Shown here piece after piece: positions 8,859-17,049 of a DNA stretch of 64,000 bases; the stretch's first letter is position 1, and every line of letters starts with the position of its first letter. The position numbers were made by a program, and so were the translations under genes. The DNA is from Algoriphagus oliviformis (GTDB lineage: Bacteria > Bacteroidota > Bacteroidia > Cytophagales > Cyclobacteriaceae). A model generated the notes under the pieces. It worked only from the letters and a program-made list of their open reading frames with translations. It was not told where the DNA came from and made no database searches. The DNA is taken from contig NZ_JAFKCT010000006.1 in the NCBI RefSeq assembly GCF_017254915.1, positions 124,001-188,000 of the forward strand, given 5' to 3'.

Positions 8859-11201
8859 ATGCTTCACAAGATCAGCCGAAAAGAATTTTTGACCAAAATG
8901 GGCCTGTTGGGCACCTCCGCCTTCCTGTTTCAGGCTTGTGACTTTCAGTCCGCCGACAAAACCAGCGCGGGCATCAGCCCGATCATCTCCGCTCCCCAAG
9001 GCGAAGAGGATATTTTCGACTACATCCGCCGAAGCAGTGGGAAGCATGACCTGACGCTCTACCGGCAGATCGTCGGTGCAGCCAACGAGTTCAAGGAGGG
9101 CGACCTCACGCTCGGCATCGCCGCCGAGTCCGAGCAATCGCGGGCAAATGCCAGGGCACTTTTGGCAAATACGCGCATCGGCGATCTGAAGGCCCACAGC
9201 CTCTTCGCGGACGAGCTCTATGAGCTGATCGCAAAAAACAGCGCCGAAAACGCCGACCTGGACAGCTGGACGCTGGGTGAGTTGAAAGCTTTTATCCTCA
9301 GCCAGCCCGAGGCGGAGATCAAAGCCATCATGCCCGCGCTGAGCAGCGACGTGATCGCCTGCCTGGTGAAGCTGATGAGCAACGAGGAACTGATCCAAGT
9401 CGGCCAGAAAGTTTTCAATCCCATCCCCGGCACGCAGATAGGCAGCAAAGGCTACCTCAGTGCCCGCGTTCAGCCCAACTCACCGACTGACCATCCTACA
9501 GATATCATTTGGCAAGTCTTCGACGCCTGGTCCTATGGTGTGGGCGACCTGGTGCTGGGTACCAATCCGGTCTCCAGCGACCCCAACTCCGTCGCGGAAA
9601 TCGAGAGAGCGCTCTATGACCTGATTGTGACCTTTGGCTTGGAAAAAACCATCTCCAACTGCGTCCTTTCCCACATCGACGTGCAGGCCGAAGCTGAAAA
9701 GATCCATCCAGGGACTACTGGGATTTGGTTCCAAAGCATTGCCGGGACGGTGAAGGCCAACCAGACTTTTGACGTCTCCATCGCCAAGATGCAGTCCCAT
9801 ATGGAAAGCCGCAGCGGGCAGTTTGGCCTCTATGCGGAGACAGGACAGGGCGCTGACTTCACCAACGGGCACGGGGAAGGATTCGACATGCTCGTGCACG
9901 AGGCCAGGAAATACGGTTTCGTCCGCGCCCTGCAAAGCCAACTTTCCGAAGGAAAAAGCCCGGAAGAAACGCCTTGGGTACATGTGAACGACGTCGCGGG
10001 CTTCATCGGCCCAGAGGTCTTCAAGACCAAAGAACAGCTTGTCCGCTGCTGTCTGGAAGACACCGTGATGGGAAAGCTGCACGGACTGACCATCGGACTG
10101 GACGTGTGCTCCACCCTGCACATGGACGTCTCCCTCGACGACTTGGACTGGTGTATCGCCCAGATCATGCCGGCAAATCCAGCCTACCTGATGGCCCTAC
10201 CGACCAAAAATGATCCGATGCTGAGCTACCTCACCACGGGCTTTTACAACCACGTGAAGATTCGCGAGCAGTTTGGCTACAAGATCAACGACGCGATGTG
10301 GGACTTTTTCAAAAAGATCGAAATCATCGGCGACGACAACCGTCCTACAGAGCACTTTGGCGACCCCACCTGGGTCTACTATCAATACCGACTGGCCAAA
10401 AAAGACCTGCGGACCAAGGAGGAGATTTTGGCCGAAGGCCGCAAGACCATCGCCGAAGTCGAGGCGCGGGGCGTTCCCATTGCGCAGGGTTTTGGGGAAA
10501 ATGTATGGGATCTGGAGCCTGGTCTCGACAAAAAAATCCACGAGATCTACGAGGATGCCAAAGTCAGCCTCTGGGCCGAAATGCCGGATTCCTTTGTCCA
10601 AGCGATCCCGGCTTCTCTCCCCCTGATCACCCAGAGCAAAGACCGCAAGGACTACGTCTATCATCCGGAAACCGGCGAAAAGCTCAGCGAAAAAACGGCG
10701 CAACAGCTTCGATCCATGCAAGGCAGCTGGGCGAGCGATACGCCGGATATCCAGCTCGTGATCTCCGACGGACTGAATGCCCTTTCCCTGACGGATGACA
10801 ACCATCTTTTCCCTTTTCTGGAAAACCTAAGTGCCCAGCTCAAGGCAAAAGGCTATCGCCTTGCGACGCAAAATCTGGTATTTACCCACGGGCGGGTAAG
10901 GGCGGGCTATGCTGCGGGCGAGGAGCTTTTCGGAAATCTCCCGGATTCGAAGCAGAAAAAAGGCATCATCCATATCATCGGCGAGCGTCCCGGCTCGGGG
11001 CACCATGCCTTCTCCGCCTACATCACGGCCGCGCCGGTCTCGCTTTGGGGCAAAAAGGGCGGCGTGGACCACGATATCACACGGGTAGTGTCGGGCATCT
11101 CCGACACCTCCCTCCTGCCCAAGCTCGCAGCCGAGCAGGTTGCCGAGATCTTTGACGACTTGTACAAAAAGCAGGAATTCGAGGCAAAAGCCCAAGCTTA
11201 A
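8859..11201 (+). CDS. eutBC: Fused ethanolamine ammonia-lyase EutB-EutC with export-like leader
   Basis: Predicted adenosylcobalamin enzyme that splits ethanolamine into acetaldehyde and ammonia. Normally two polypeptides, here fused in 780 residues. The large-subunit part covers roughly 45-490 (NPVSSDPNSVAEIERAL, AETGQGADF, GLDVCSTLHM). The small-subunit part starts near 560, with VISDGLNALS about 632, RAGYAAGEELFGN about 680 and IIGERPGSGHHAFSAY about 705. The N-terminus MLHKISRKEFLTKMGLLGTSAFLFQAC looks like a Tat-type (SRK-x-FL) or lipoprotein leader. That is odd, because a cobalamin-dependent lyase is expected in the cytoplasm. No eut shell, reactivase or permease gene is adjacent. Its stop overlaps that of the convergent radical SAM gene. 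Confidence 0.88.
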   Translation: MLHKISRKEFLTKMGLLGTSAFLFQACDFQSADKTSAGISPIISAPQGEEDIFDYIRRSSGKHDLTLYRQIVGAANEFKEGDLTLGIAAESEQSRANARALLANTRIGDLKAHSLFADELYELIAKNSAENADLDSWTLGELKAFILSQPEAEIKAIMPALSSDVIACLVKLMSNEELIQVGQKVFNPIPGTQIGSKGYLSARVQPNSPTDHPTDIIWQVFDAWSYGVGDLVLGTNPVSSDPNSVAEIERALYDLIVTFGLEKTISNCVLSHIDVQAEAEKIHPGTTGIWFQSIAGTVKANQTFDVSIAKMQSHMESRSGQFGLYAETGQGADFTNGHGEGFDMLVHEARKYGFVRALQSQLSEGKSPEETPWVHVNDVAGFIGPEVFKTKEQLVRCCLEDTVMGKLHGLTIGLDVCSTLHMDVSLDDLDWCIAQIMPANPAYLMALPTKNDPMLSYLTTGFYNHVKIREQFGYKINDAMWDFFKKIEIIGDDNRPTEHFGDPTWVYYQYRLAKKDLRTKEEILAEGRKTIAEVEARGVPIAQGFGENVWDLEPGLDKKIHEIYEDAKVSLWAEMPDSFVQAIPASLPLITQSKDRKDYVYHPETGEKLSEKTAQQLRSMQGSWASDTPDIQLVISDGLNALSLTDDNHLFPFLENLSAQLKAKGYRLATQNLVFTHGRVRAGYAAGEELFGNLPDSKQKKGIIHIIGERPGSGHHAFSAYITAAPVSLWGKKGGVDHDITRVVSGISDTSLLPKLAAEQVAEIFDDLYKKQEFEAKAQA

Positions 11202-12253
11202 AAGTCCAGGCTCAGATTGCCTCCCCGGCGGAATTTGCTCAGGTCAAAGGGCGGCATAGTCCTTTCCGCAAAATAGGTCTTGCGCGCAAAGCGAAAGAGG
11301 TTTTGTATGCTCTCCGCCAGCACGCCGGCACCTTTCATCCGCCTTCCAAACTCGCTGTCGTTCACCTGTCCGCCATGCACCTCGGCGATTTGGTGCATGA
11401 TCTTTTGGTAGCGGTCTGGAAAGTTCTTTTCCAGCCAATCCGAAAAAATCTCCTCCAGCTTGCCGTTGAGCCGGACGACGGTCATGCCCGCACTGAGCGC
11501 ACCATGATCGGCCGCGGCCTTGAGGATGGCGGGTATTTCCTGGTTGTTCAGCCCCGGGATGATCGGCGCACTCATCACCGCGACAGGAACTCCGGCCTTG
11601 GCAAGGGCCTCGATGGTCTTCAGTCGCTTGGCCGCGCTGGCCGTCCGGGGTTCCATTTTTCTGCGCAGGTCTTCATTCAGCGTCGTGATCGAGATGTACA
11701 CCTGCACCAGCCTATCCTGCGCCAAGTCCTGCAGCAGATCCAGATCGCGCAGGATCAGGCTGTTTTTGGTAATCATACCCACCGGATGGCGATAGCGGGC
11801 AAACACCTTCAGCAGCTCCCGCGTGACACCCTTTTCCCGCTCCAAGGGCTGATAGCAGTCCGTATTCCCAGAAACGGAGATCGGAGCCACCTTCCATTTC
11901 GGATTCAGAATTTGTTTTTCGAGCAGCTTGGGCGCGTCTGGCTTTACCATCAGCTTGGTCTCAAAGTCCAAGCCAGCGGTGTAGCCGTAGTATTCGTGGG
12001 AGTTGCGGGCGTAGCAATAGATGCAGCCGTGCTCGCAGCCCTGGTAGGGATTGAGGGAAAACATCAGTCCGAGATCCGGACTTTTGACGGCATTGACGAT
12101 GGATTTGGCGTGCTCGACTCGAACCTCGGTCTTGGGCGAAAGCAAAAGCTCCTCGTCCAATCCCTCGATGTGCTCTGTCACGACACGCCGCTCCAGGAAT
12201 CGGTTGCCCGACTGGATCTGCGCTCCCCGTCCTTTGAAATACTCCCCTTCCAT
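11198..12253 (-). CDS. PA0069-type (SplB-like) radical SAM protein
   Basis: A 351-residue radical SAM enzyme. NPYQGCEHGCIYCYARN (about residues 68-84) contains the CxxxCxxC cluster motif followed by the YARN extension typical of the SplB-related PA0069 family. ISVSGNTDCYQPLE and VMSAPIIPGLNN belong to the barrel. The family's reaction is unknown; relation to spore photoproduct lyase does not prove DNA repair here. The stop codons of this gene and eutBC share TTAA, so the two transcription units converge without spacer. Confidence 0.9.
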   Translation of the reverse strand: MEGEYFKGRGAQIQSGNRFLERRVVTEHIEGLDEELLLSPKTEVRVEHAKSIVNAVKSPDLGLMFSLNPYQGCEHGCIYCYARNSHEYYGYTAGLDFETKLMVKPDAPKLLEKQILNPKWKVAPISVSGNTDCYQPLEREKGVTRELLKVFARYRHPVGMITKNSLILRDLDLLQDLAQDRLVQVYISITTLNEDLRRKMEPRTASAAKRLKTIEALAKAGVPVAVMSAPIIPGLNNQEIPAILKAAADHGALSAGMTVVRLNGKLEEIFSDWLEKNFPDRYQKIMHQIAEVHGGQVNDSEFGRRMKGAGVLAESIQNLFRFARKTYFAERTMPPFDLSKFRRGGNLSLDF

Positions 12254-12945
12254 GTCAATCAGATTGTCAAAACTGCTCCTCTTAGTATAGAGCCTTCATT
12301 CGAAAATCGAAAGTATGAGACGGGAATTGTCTGGAAGCAGTGATGATCGAGAGTAAGTTGTAAGGGAAGTAAGTGGTAAGTAGTGGCGGATAACCTATCG
12401 AAAAATTGGTAGACTTCATCTCCAAAGGCTGGCTCTCTGTGCGCAGACGTAAAGTTTTTGACCACGGAGCGCACGGAGGGGTGAGAGAATAGCTTCGCAC
12501 CTTTTCGAGAGGGAAATGGCTCGCTAAAGCGGCAAGACGCTAAAGTCTCTCCCTCTTTTCTCCGTGATCTCTGTGGTGGAAAAACATGAGCCCCATCGGG
12601 GCGGCACATGCATAGCCTAGTTTTAACCCTAGGTTACCGTGTTTAATGCTATTTCGGAAGTTTTGGCCGACAAAAGGTCAATGGTACCCATCAGGCTTCG
12701 CCAAAACCAATGGGGGATTGAATCCTGTTTTTTGCGCTTCGCGCTTGCTACACCGCAAAGATTCTGAGAACACGAAGGTTTCGCAGAGGATATTTTTCTC
12801 CATAAGCTGGACATTTCCCACTTCTTTGCGGCTTTCCGTCTCAGCGAGATATTTTCTCTCGCTAAGACGCAGAGGCGCTAAGCTAGGTAATCTCCACACG
12901 AAGAAAATCTCCTCTCCCTCCGTGGCCTCTGTGGTGAAAAAAACT
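12254..12945. repeat. Repeat-filled gap with 'CACAGAG/TCCGTGG'-type dispersed repeats
   Basis: About 690 bases hold no credible gene. Recognisable repeat words are ACCACGGAGCGCACGGAGG (12461), CTCCGTGATCTCTGTGGTGG (12560), CTCCGTGGCCTCTGTGGTG (12917) and GCTAAGACGCAGAGGCG (12861). Such words are a dispersed low-complexity family seen between genes of many unrelated bacteria. CAGCGAGA and TCTCGCTAAG near 12842-12866 form a small hairpin. Short open frames here are chance products of repeat text. Confidence 0.6.
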
Positions 12946-14019
12946 TCAAAAGGGAAAAATCAACAGCGCGTGCTGGCTCACCGTGTTGAAATCCCGCCAA
13001 ACGCGATTGAGCTCGGTGTGGGTTTTCGCAGCCTCCAAACCTGCGAAAGGATAAAGCTTCCCATTGCTTTCTCGACAGGCTTGGGTGAGCTTTCGGCTGA
13101 TTTTGCTTATCTCTTTCAGCAGAGATTTTGAAATCTTGCCCTTTTGCTCCAACTCCTGGCAGGATTCCTCGATCAACCCGTAAAACTTCGTTCGAAGCCT
13201 TTCCAGCTTTCTGGACTGCTTCTCCAGAAGCTTTTGGAAATACTTCTGATGCTTCCTGTCGTAGTTGCGGTACTCGTGCCTTTTCCAAAAAGAGGCCTCG
13301 ATCAGGGCGATCAAGTGCTGGCTGATCCCGAGGATGTTCACCGCGAGCGTTGCCTCGGCCAGCTGCAAAAAAGGATAGCGAAAAACGGGATCCGGTAGCG
13401 TCGCCTTTTCCGGCAGGATCTCGAAAACCCGATTTCCGGGAACGGAGACACCTTCGGCCTTGAAAGCATGGCTTCCCGTGGCGATCATGCCCATGTAGTT
13501 CCAGCCGTCGAGGATCTCGATTTCGTCCCTTTTGAGGATAAAAGCCTTGACTACGGGATTGCCCTTTTTGTCCAAAAGCGGTTCTCCCCGCTCCAGGATC
13601 TCACAGTTGGCGGTGAAGTGTGTGCCGTGCAAAGCTCCGGAAGCATAGGTCCAACTGCCGGAGACGAGCCATCGCCCATCCACCCAGTCGGCCTTTCCTC
13701 CCACAAAACCACTTCCCGCCAAGCAAACCCTTGGGTCTGAAAAGACCTCCTGCGCAAGTTCTTTTTCTAAAAAGCCCACAAACCAAGCCGCACCTGCACA
13801 GAGAGTGACCGTCCAACCCAGACTTCCGTCCAAGCGGGAGAGCTTCTCCTCCACCCGCAGTCCTTCGGCCAGATTCAGCCCGAGTCCACCCAAGTCTTTG
13901 GGCACGAAGAGCTTAAACCATTTTTCGGCATAAACGACTTCCAGCCATTCATCAGAAAGTCGGCCCAGCGCTTCGGAGGCTGCTGCATGGGCGGAGTCAA
14001 ACAGTTTGGAGTGCTTCAT
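12946..14019 (-). CDS. Acyl-CoA-dehydrogenase-like flavoprotein in the TPP riboswitch operon
   Basis: The 357-residue product follows the acyl-CoA dehydrogenase layout: an N-terminal helical domain (WFKLFVPKDLGGLGLNLAEG, then LSRLDGSLGWTVTL), a middle beta domain (SGSWTYASGALHGTHFTANC, GWNYMGMIATGSHAF) and a C-terminal helical bundle. The last domain is short and very basic, and the usual catalytic Glu of acyl-CoA dehydrogenases is not obvious, so it may be a flavin monooxygenase of the HpaH/DszC branch or a non-catalytic relative. It overlaps the upstream pnuT by 23 bases and is therefore almost surely co-transcribed under the thiamine riboswitch. That context suggests a role with thiamine or a thiamine breakdown product, which is inference. 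Confidence 0.78.
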   Translation of the reverse strand: MKHSKLFDSAHAAASEALGRLSDEWLEVVYAEKWFKLFVPKDLGGLGLNLAEGLRVEEKLSRLDGSLGWTVTLCAGAAWFVGFLEKELAQEVFSDPRVCLAGSGFVGGKADWVDGRWLVSGSWTYASGALHGTHFTANCEILERGEPLLDKKGNPVVKAFILKRDEIEILDGWNYMGMIATGSHAFKAEGVSVPGNRVFEILPEKATLPDPVFRYPFLQLAEATLAVNILGISQHLIALIEASFWKRHEYRNYDRKHQKYFQKLLEKQSRKLERLRTKFYGLIEESCQELEQKGKISKSLLKEISKISRKLTQACRESNGKLYPFAGLEAAKTHTELNRVWRDFNTVSQHALLIFPF

Positions 14020-14623
14020 CGCGTTGGGTCAGTTCTTTTCTCCATTCCAGGTAACCAAAGATGGCGACGACGAAGAGGAAAAGGGTCAAAAAGGACATCA
14101 TGTACAGCTGCTTGGAGTACAGCAGGGGGATGGCTACCAGGTTGGAAATGTTGAGCCAAATCCAGTTTTCCAACTTGCGCTTGGCCAAAAGCCACATTCC
14201 CGCCCAAGCCGTTGAGGACACGAAGGCGTCGATCACCGGCACGTCGGAGTCGGTGAAAGTGGTGAGCATAAAGTAGAGGAAAACCCAGCCTATTCCGGCT
14301 ATTCCGAGGGTGACCGCAAAGTCCCGTGAATCACTTCTTGAGATTTGGGAAGCACCAGACTTGGATCGGTTTTTCCAATTTGCCCAGCCGTAGATGCTCA
14401 TCACGAGGTAGTAGCCATGAAGCAGCGTCTCCGCATAGAGTTTGGAGTCCAGCAGCAGGTAGGTGCCGCAGAGGATGCCGATGATCCCGGTGGGATAGAG
14501 CCAGATGCTGTTTTTACGAGCCAAAAGCACTTCGGAAACGCCAAATGCTACGGCGATCCACTCCAGCAGGCGGGTGTTTTGGATTTGCTCGAGGAGCAAA
14601 CCCGCGTCGAATGAAAATTCCAT
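13997..14623 (-). CDS. pnuT: PnuC-family transporter, thiamine type (PnuT)
   Basis: A 208-residue inner-membrane protein with about seven helices. It has the PnuC-family signature around LARKNSIWLYPTGIIGILCGTYLL and the tryptophan-rich helix YYLVMSIYGWANWKNR, with WLNISNLVAIPLLYSKQLYMM near the end. PnuC proteins carry nicotinamide riboside, but the PnuT branch of Bacteroidota carries thiamine and is marked by TPP riboswitches. A clear TPP aptamer lies about 50 bases upstream, so thiamine is the favoured substrate. A perfect inverted repeat covers the start codon. The downstream flavoprotein gene overlaps by 23 bases. Confidence 0.88.
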   Translation of the reverse strand: MEFSFDAGLLLEQIQNTRLLEWIAVAFGVSEVLLARKNSIWLYPTGIIGILCGTYLLLDSKLYAETLLHGYYLVMSIYGWANWKNRSKSGASQISRSDSRDFAVTLGIAGIGWVFLYFMLTTFTDSDVPVIDAFVSSTAWAGMWLLAKRKLENWIWLNISNLVAIPLLYSKQLYMMSFLTLFLFVVAIFGYLEWRKELTQRDEALQTV

Positions 14624-14651
14624 TTGAATAATTTTTAGCCATTATTCAAAT
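14622..14651 (-). promoter_or_regulatory. Perfect hairpin sequestering the pnuT start codon
   Basis: ATTTGAATAAT and ATTATTCAAAT form an 11-bp perfect stem with an 8-base loop. Read on the minus strand, the 3' arm ends with the A and U of the pnuT AUG. The hairpin lies between the TPP aptamer and the gene and could act as the translational expression platform. The linker just before it carries UUACCC, complementary to the conserved GGGUAA of the aptamer core, giving an alternative pairing. Confidence 0.55.
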
Positions 14652-14668
14652 AAGGGTAAGCTTGATTA

Positions 14669-14766
14669 TCGATCCCTACGCCGGCATTACCCGGATCAGG
14701 TGCACGGCAGCGCGCTGCCGATGGGTATGATCTCAGCCCTGCATTTTTTGGGCACCCCTTAGATGA
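14669..14766 (-). ncRNA. TPP (thiamine) riboswitch
   Basis: Read on the minus strand the segment shows the conserved THI-element words in order: GGGGTGCC, GGCTGAGAT, ACCC, then a variable GC-rich stem (CGGCAGCGCGCTGCCG, self-complementary), CACCTGATCCGGGTAATGCC and GGCGTAGGGA. It binds thiamine pyrophosphate and would lower expression of pnuT and the overlapping flavoprotein gene when thiamine is plentiful. No clear intrinsic terminator follows, so control at translation is more likely. Confidence 0.95.
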
Positions 14767-14932
14767 AAGCCGAAGGTAGGGAAAAAGATGGTGGTGGGCA
14801 AAGAATTCAGGCCCTTCGCAGACGGGTGGCTTATTACTAAAGTTCAATCTAAGGACCAAAGATGAACCGTACAAAAACATCAACGAAACACTTATTCGTC
14901 GTTTCGAAAAGGCGCATCTTGCGCCCGTCTTA

Positions 14933-15217
14933 TTATGCAGGAAGGGGATCTATTTTTATTTGGCCGCCAACGGCCTTTAACACTTTCATTATGGTTGAGA
15001 ATTGGGGTTTAGCGCCCTCGGACAGTGCTTTGTACAAACTCGGCCTACTCATTCCTGTTTCCTCGGCAATCTTAGTCATGCCGATAGCTTTGGCAACATA
15101 TCCAATTGCAGTGATTATTTCTGTATCATTCCCATCTTCCAAGACAGCGTTTAGATATTCAGCAATCATTTCATTGCTGTCCAAATAGTCTGCTATATCA
15201 AATTTTGACGTCTCCAT
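14933..15217 (-). CDS. HigA-like antitoxin with HTH domain
   Basis: A 94-residue protein of the 'addiction module antidote' family. An acidic N-terminus (FDIADYLDSNEMIAEYLNAVLED) is followed by a helix-turn-helix (GMTKIAEETGMSRPSLYKALSEGAKPQFSTIMKVLKAVGG). This domain order matches HigA2/graTA-like antitoxins that bind DNA and neutralise the partner toxin. It follows the toxin gene by four bases, the toxin-first order typical of HigBA. GC content is lower than that of surrounding genes, as common for mobile stabilisation modules. Confidence 0.87.
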   Translation of the reverse strand: METSKFDIADYLDSNEMIAEYLNAVLEDGNDTEIITAIGYVAKAIGMTKIAEETGMSRPSLYKALSEGAKPQFSTIMKVLKAVGGQIKIDPLPA

Positions 15218-15221
15218 TTTT

Positions 15222-15521
15222 TTACCTTTTCAATTTATCCCAAATTTCTAGTGCCTTCTGAACATCTCTCCGCTGACTTGATTTGTCTCCACCAATCAAG
15301 AGAATGATAATTCTCCCATCGACCTCTTTGAAATAAATCCGATAGCCTTTCGCATAGTTGATCTTCAATTCACTTATTCCATTCCCAACAGATTTACACT
15401 CTCCGAAATGCCCATCATTTTCCAATTTCTGAATTCGGAACAAAATTTTCGCCTTTGCCCTCAAGTCGTCCAGCCTCCTAAACCACTTGTCAAATTCACT
15501 GGTCTTTTCAATAAAGTACAT
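15222..15521 (-). CDS. RelE/HigB-family toxin
   Basis: A 99-residue 'addiction module killer' protein of the RelE/ParE superfamily. Recognisable blocks are FDKWFRRLDDLRAKAKILFRIQKLENGHFG-like text near the start (FDKWFRRLDDLRAKAKILFR), the strand pair ISELKINYAKGYRIYF and the end IILLIGGDKSSQRRDVQKAL. Related HigB toxins cut mRNA on the ribosome; the G-D-K-x-x-Q-x-x-D-I/V pattern is a marker of this group. It is the first gene of the module and starts 26 bases from the centre of a palindromic operator candidate. Confidence 0.88.
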   Translation of the reverse strand: MYFIEKTSEFDKWFRRLDDLRAKAKILFRIQKLENDGHFGECKSVGNGISELKINYAKGYRIYFKEVDGRIIILLIGGDKSSQRRDVQKALEIWDKLKR

Positions 15522-15530
15522 TCACAAGAC

Positions 15531-15548
15531 TGTATTCAATTGGATACA
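15531..15548. promoter_or_regulatory. Palindromic operator candidate of the toxin-antitoxin module
   Basis: TGTATTCAATTGGATACA is an 18-bp palindrome with one mismatched pair. It lies just downstream of the -7 box, over the predicted transcription start and 10 bases before the toxin ATG. That placement is what is expected for an autoregulatory site bound by the HTH antitoxin. Confidence 0.6.
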
Positions 15549-15574
15549 AAATTACAAAAAATCAGCCTTTACAA
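15547..15574 (-). promoter_or_regulatory. Bacteroidota promoter of the toxin-antitoxin operon
   Basis: On the minus strand TTG, 17 bases, then TAATTTTG matches the Bacteroidota consensus TTG/N17-23/TAnnTTTG. Transcription would begin near 15540 and leave a leader of about 20 bases before the toxin start. Confidence 0.6.
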
Positions 15575-15804
15575 GTTGATTACTACAGATTTCTTTTCCG
15601 ACTCACATACAGATCAGGAAATGGAATGACCACATACCCAGAAAACTGCGCCTAAGGCTCTCATCGCAACTTCCGATAGCTAAAAAAACAGCGAAATAGA
15701 TATTGCTCTAATTAAACCTGAAAAATCCCGTTTTTGCATTCTCATACCAGAACCAAGCCCTACTGACCTCAGTTTAGACAGACTGCCGGCCATCCCACAA
15801 AAAT

Positions 15805-17049
15805 CTACTCGTATCTCAGCGACTCGATGGGATCCAGCTTGCTGGCCTTGAATGCCGGTATATAGCCCGCGATCAGGCCCACAACGATACAGATCACGAA
15901 AGAGATAAACATCCAGACCCAAGGCACTAAAAATCCACCTGGCCCGATAAAATTGGCGATCACATTGCCTATGCCCAGCCCCAGCAGCATGCCGAAGATG
16001 CCCCCAAGGATACAGATCACGATGGCCTCGATGAGAAACTGTTGGCGGATTCTCAGCGGCGTGGCACCCAAGGCCTTGCGGATTCCGATTTCCCGGGTTC
16101 TCTCTGTCACGGACACCAGCATGATGTTCATCAAGCCTATTGATGCCCCTAAAAGTGTGATAAAACCAATTCCGAAGCCGCCGATCCGGAGATAGCCAGC
16201 CACCTCTTCCAAGCTTTCGGCTACCGACTGGCTTTTGGTAAGCTCGAAGGAATCCTCCTGCGCCACCCGGTCTTGGCGTATCTTGCGCATGATTCCGATG
16301 GCCTGCCCCATTTCGTAGTCGATTTTTCCCGGATCGGAAGCCACACCGGTGATCCTATAGTTGAAGGTTCCGTTTTTGTCAAGTCTGGCGGCGTTTTCTA
16401 TAGGAATGAGGATCTGCCGGTCAGCGCCTTGGTCCTGGCCCACGCCTCCCTGCTTGTCCAGCACCCCCACCACGGTGTAGGGTCGGCCCAAAAGGGTGAT
16501 TTTCTGGTTGATGGGATCCTCTCCTGGATTGAAGAGCGTCTCCTCTATTTCCTTGCCGATCAGGGCCACGGAGTTGCCATAGCGCACCTCCATGTTGCTG
16601 AAGTTACGCCCCTTGGCGAGCTTCATCGCCTTGATGGAGAGGTAGTTTTCGTCTCCTCCGCGGACGCGCGTGTTTGGGTTGGTCTTTTTGGAGCCACGCT
16701 TCACCTCCGCTATACCCGTCACCGAGTTGAAGACCGTCGAAATGCCGATGGAGGCATATTCCTCCTTGAACTTTCTCGCTTCCCTAAAGGTGATCGACGG
16801 GTAGGTCTTTTCGGTCTTCCCGTCTTGCACCACCCTGCCCCCGTTGAAGCCCTTGTTTCTGATATCGAAGGAATTGGCGCCCAGGCCGGCAAAGCTCTCC
16901 GCTATCTGCGCTTTGATCCCGTCTATGGCCGTCAGCATGCCCACCAGGGAGGAAATGCCGATGGCGATGATGGCCCCGGTGAGTACGGTACGGAGCAGAT
17001 GGACCTTTACAGAGTTGAGTGCCTCGCGGACATTTTCGATCAAATTCAT
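15805..17049 (-). CDS. MacB/FtsX-type ABC transporter permease
   Basis: A 414-residue inner-membrane protein of the MacB permease family. The first helix (HLLRTVLTGAIIAIGISSLVGMLTAI) is followed by a large periplasmic domain (about residues 45-285, with ALIGKEIEETLFNPG and LLGRPYTVVGVLDK), then three C-terminal helices around NIMLVSVTERTREIGIRKALGAT, the FtsX-domain signature, and DPIESLRYE at the end. Such proteins work by mechanotransmission with a MacB-like ATPase, often in export of lipoproteins or small molecules. No ATPase or periplasmic adaptor gene is adjacent. Confidence 0.92.
   Translation of the reverse strand: MNLIENVREALNSVKVHLLRTVLTGAIIAIGISSLVGMLTAIDGIKAQIAESFAGLGANSFDIRNKGFNGGRVVQDGKTEKTYPSITFREARKFKEEYASIGISTVFNSVTGIAEVKRGSKKTNPNTRVRGGDENYLSIKAMKLAKGRNFSNMEVRYGNSVALIGKEIEETLFNPGEDPINQKITLLGRPYTVVGVLDKQGGVGQDQGADRQILIPIENAARLDKNGTFNYRITGVASDPGKIDYEMGQAIGIMRKIRQDRVAQEDSFELTKSQSVAESLEEVAGYLRIGGFGIGFITLLGASIGLMNIMLVSVTERTREIGIRKALGATPLRIRQQFLIEAIVICILGGIFGMLLGLGIGNVIANFIGPGGFLVPWVWMFISFVICIVVGLIAGYIPAFKASKLDPIESLRYE

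Noticed and set aside
11303..12343. Plus-strand frame opposite the radical SAM gene
   Set aside because: Antisense shadow; the minus strand has the CxxxCxxC cluster motif.
12646..13131. 161-residue plus-strand frame
   Set aside because: Runs through dispersed repeats and then antisense to the flavoprotein gene; composition is that of repeat text.
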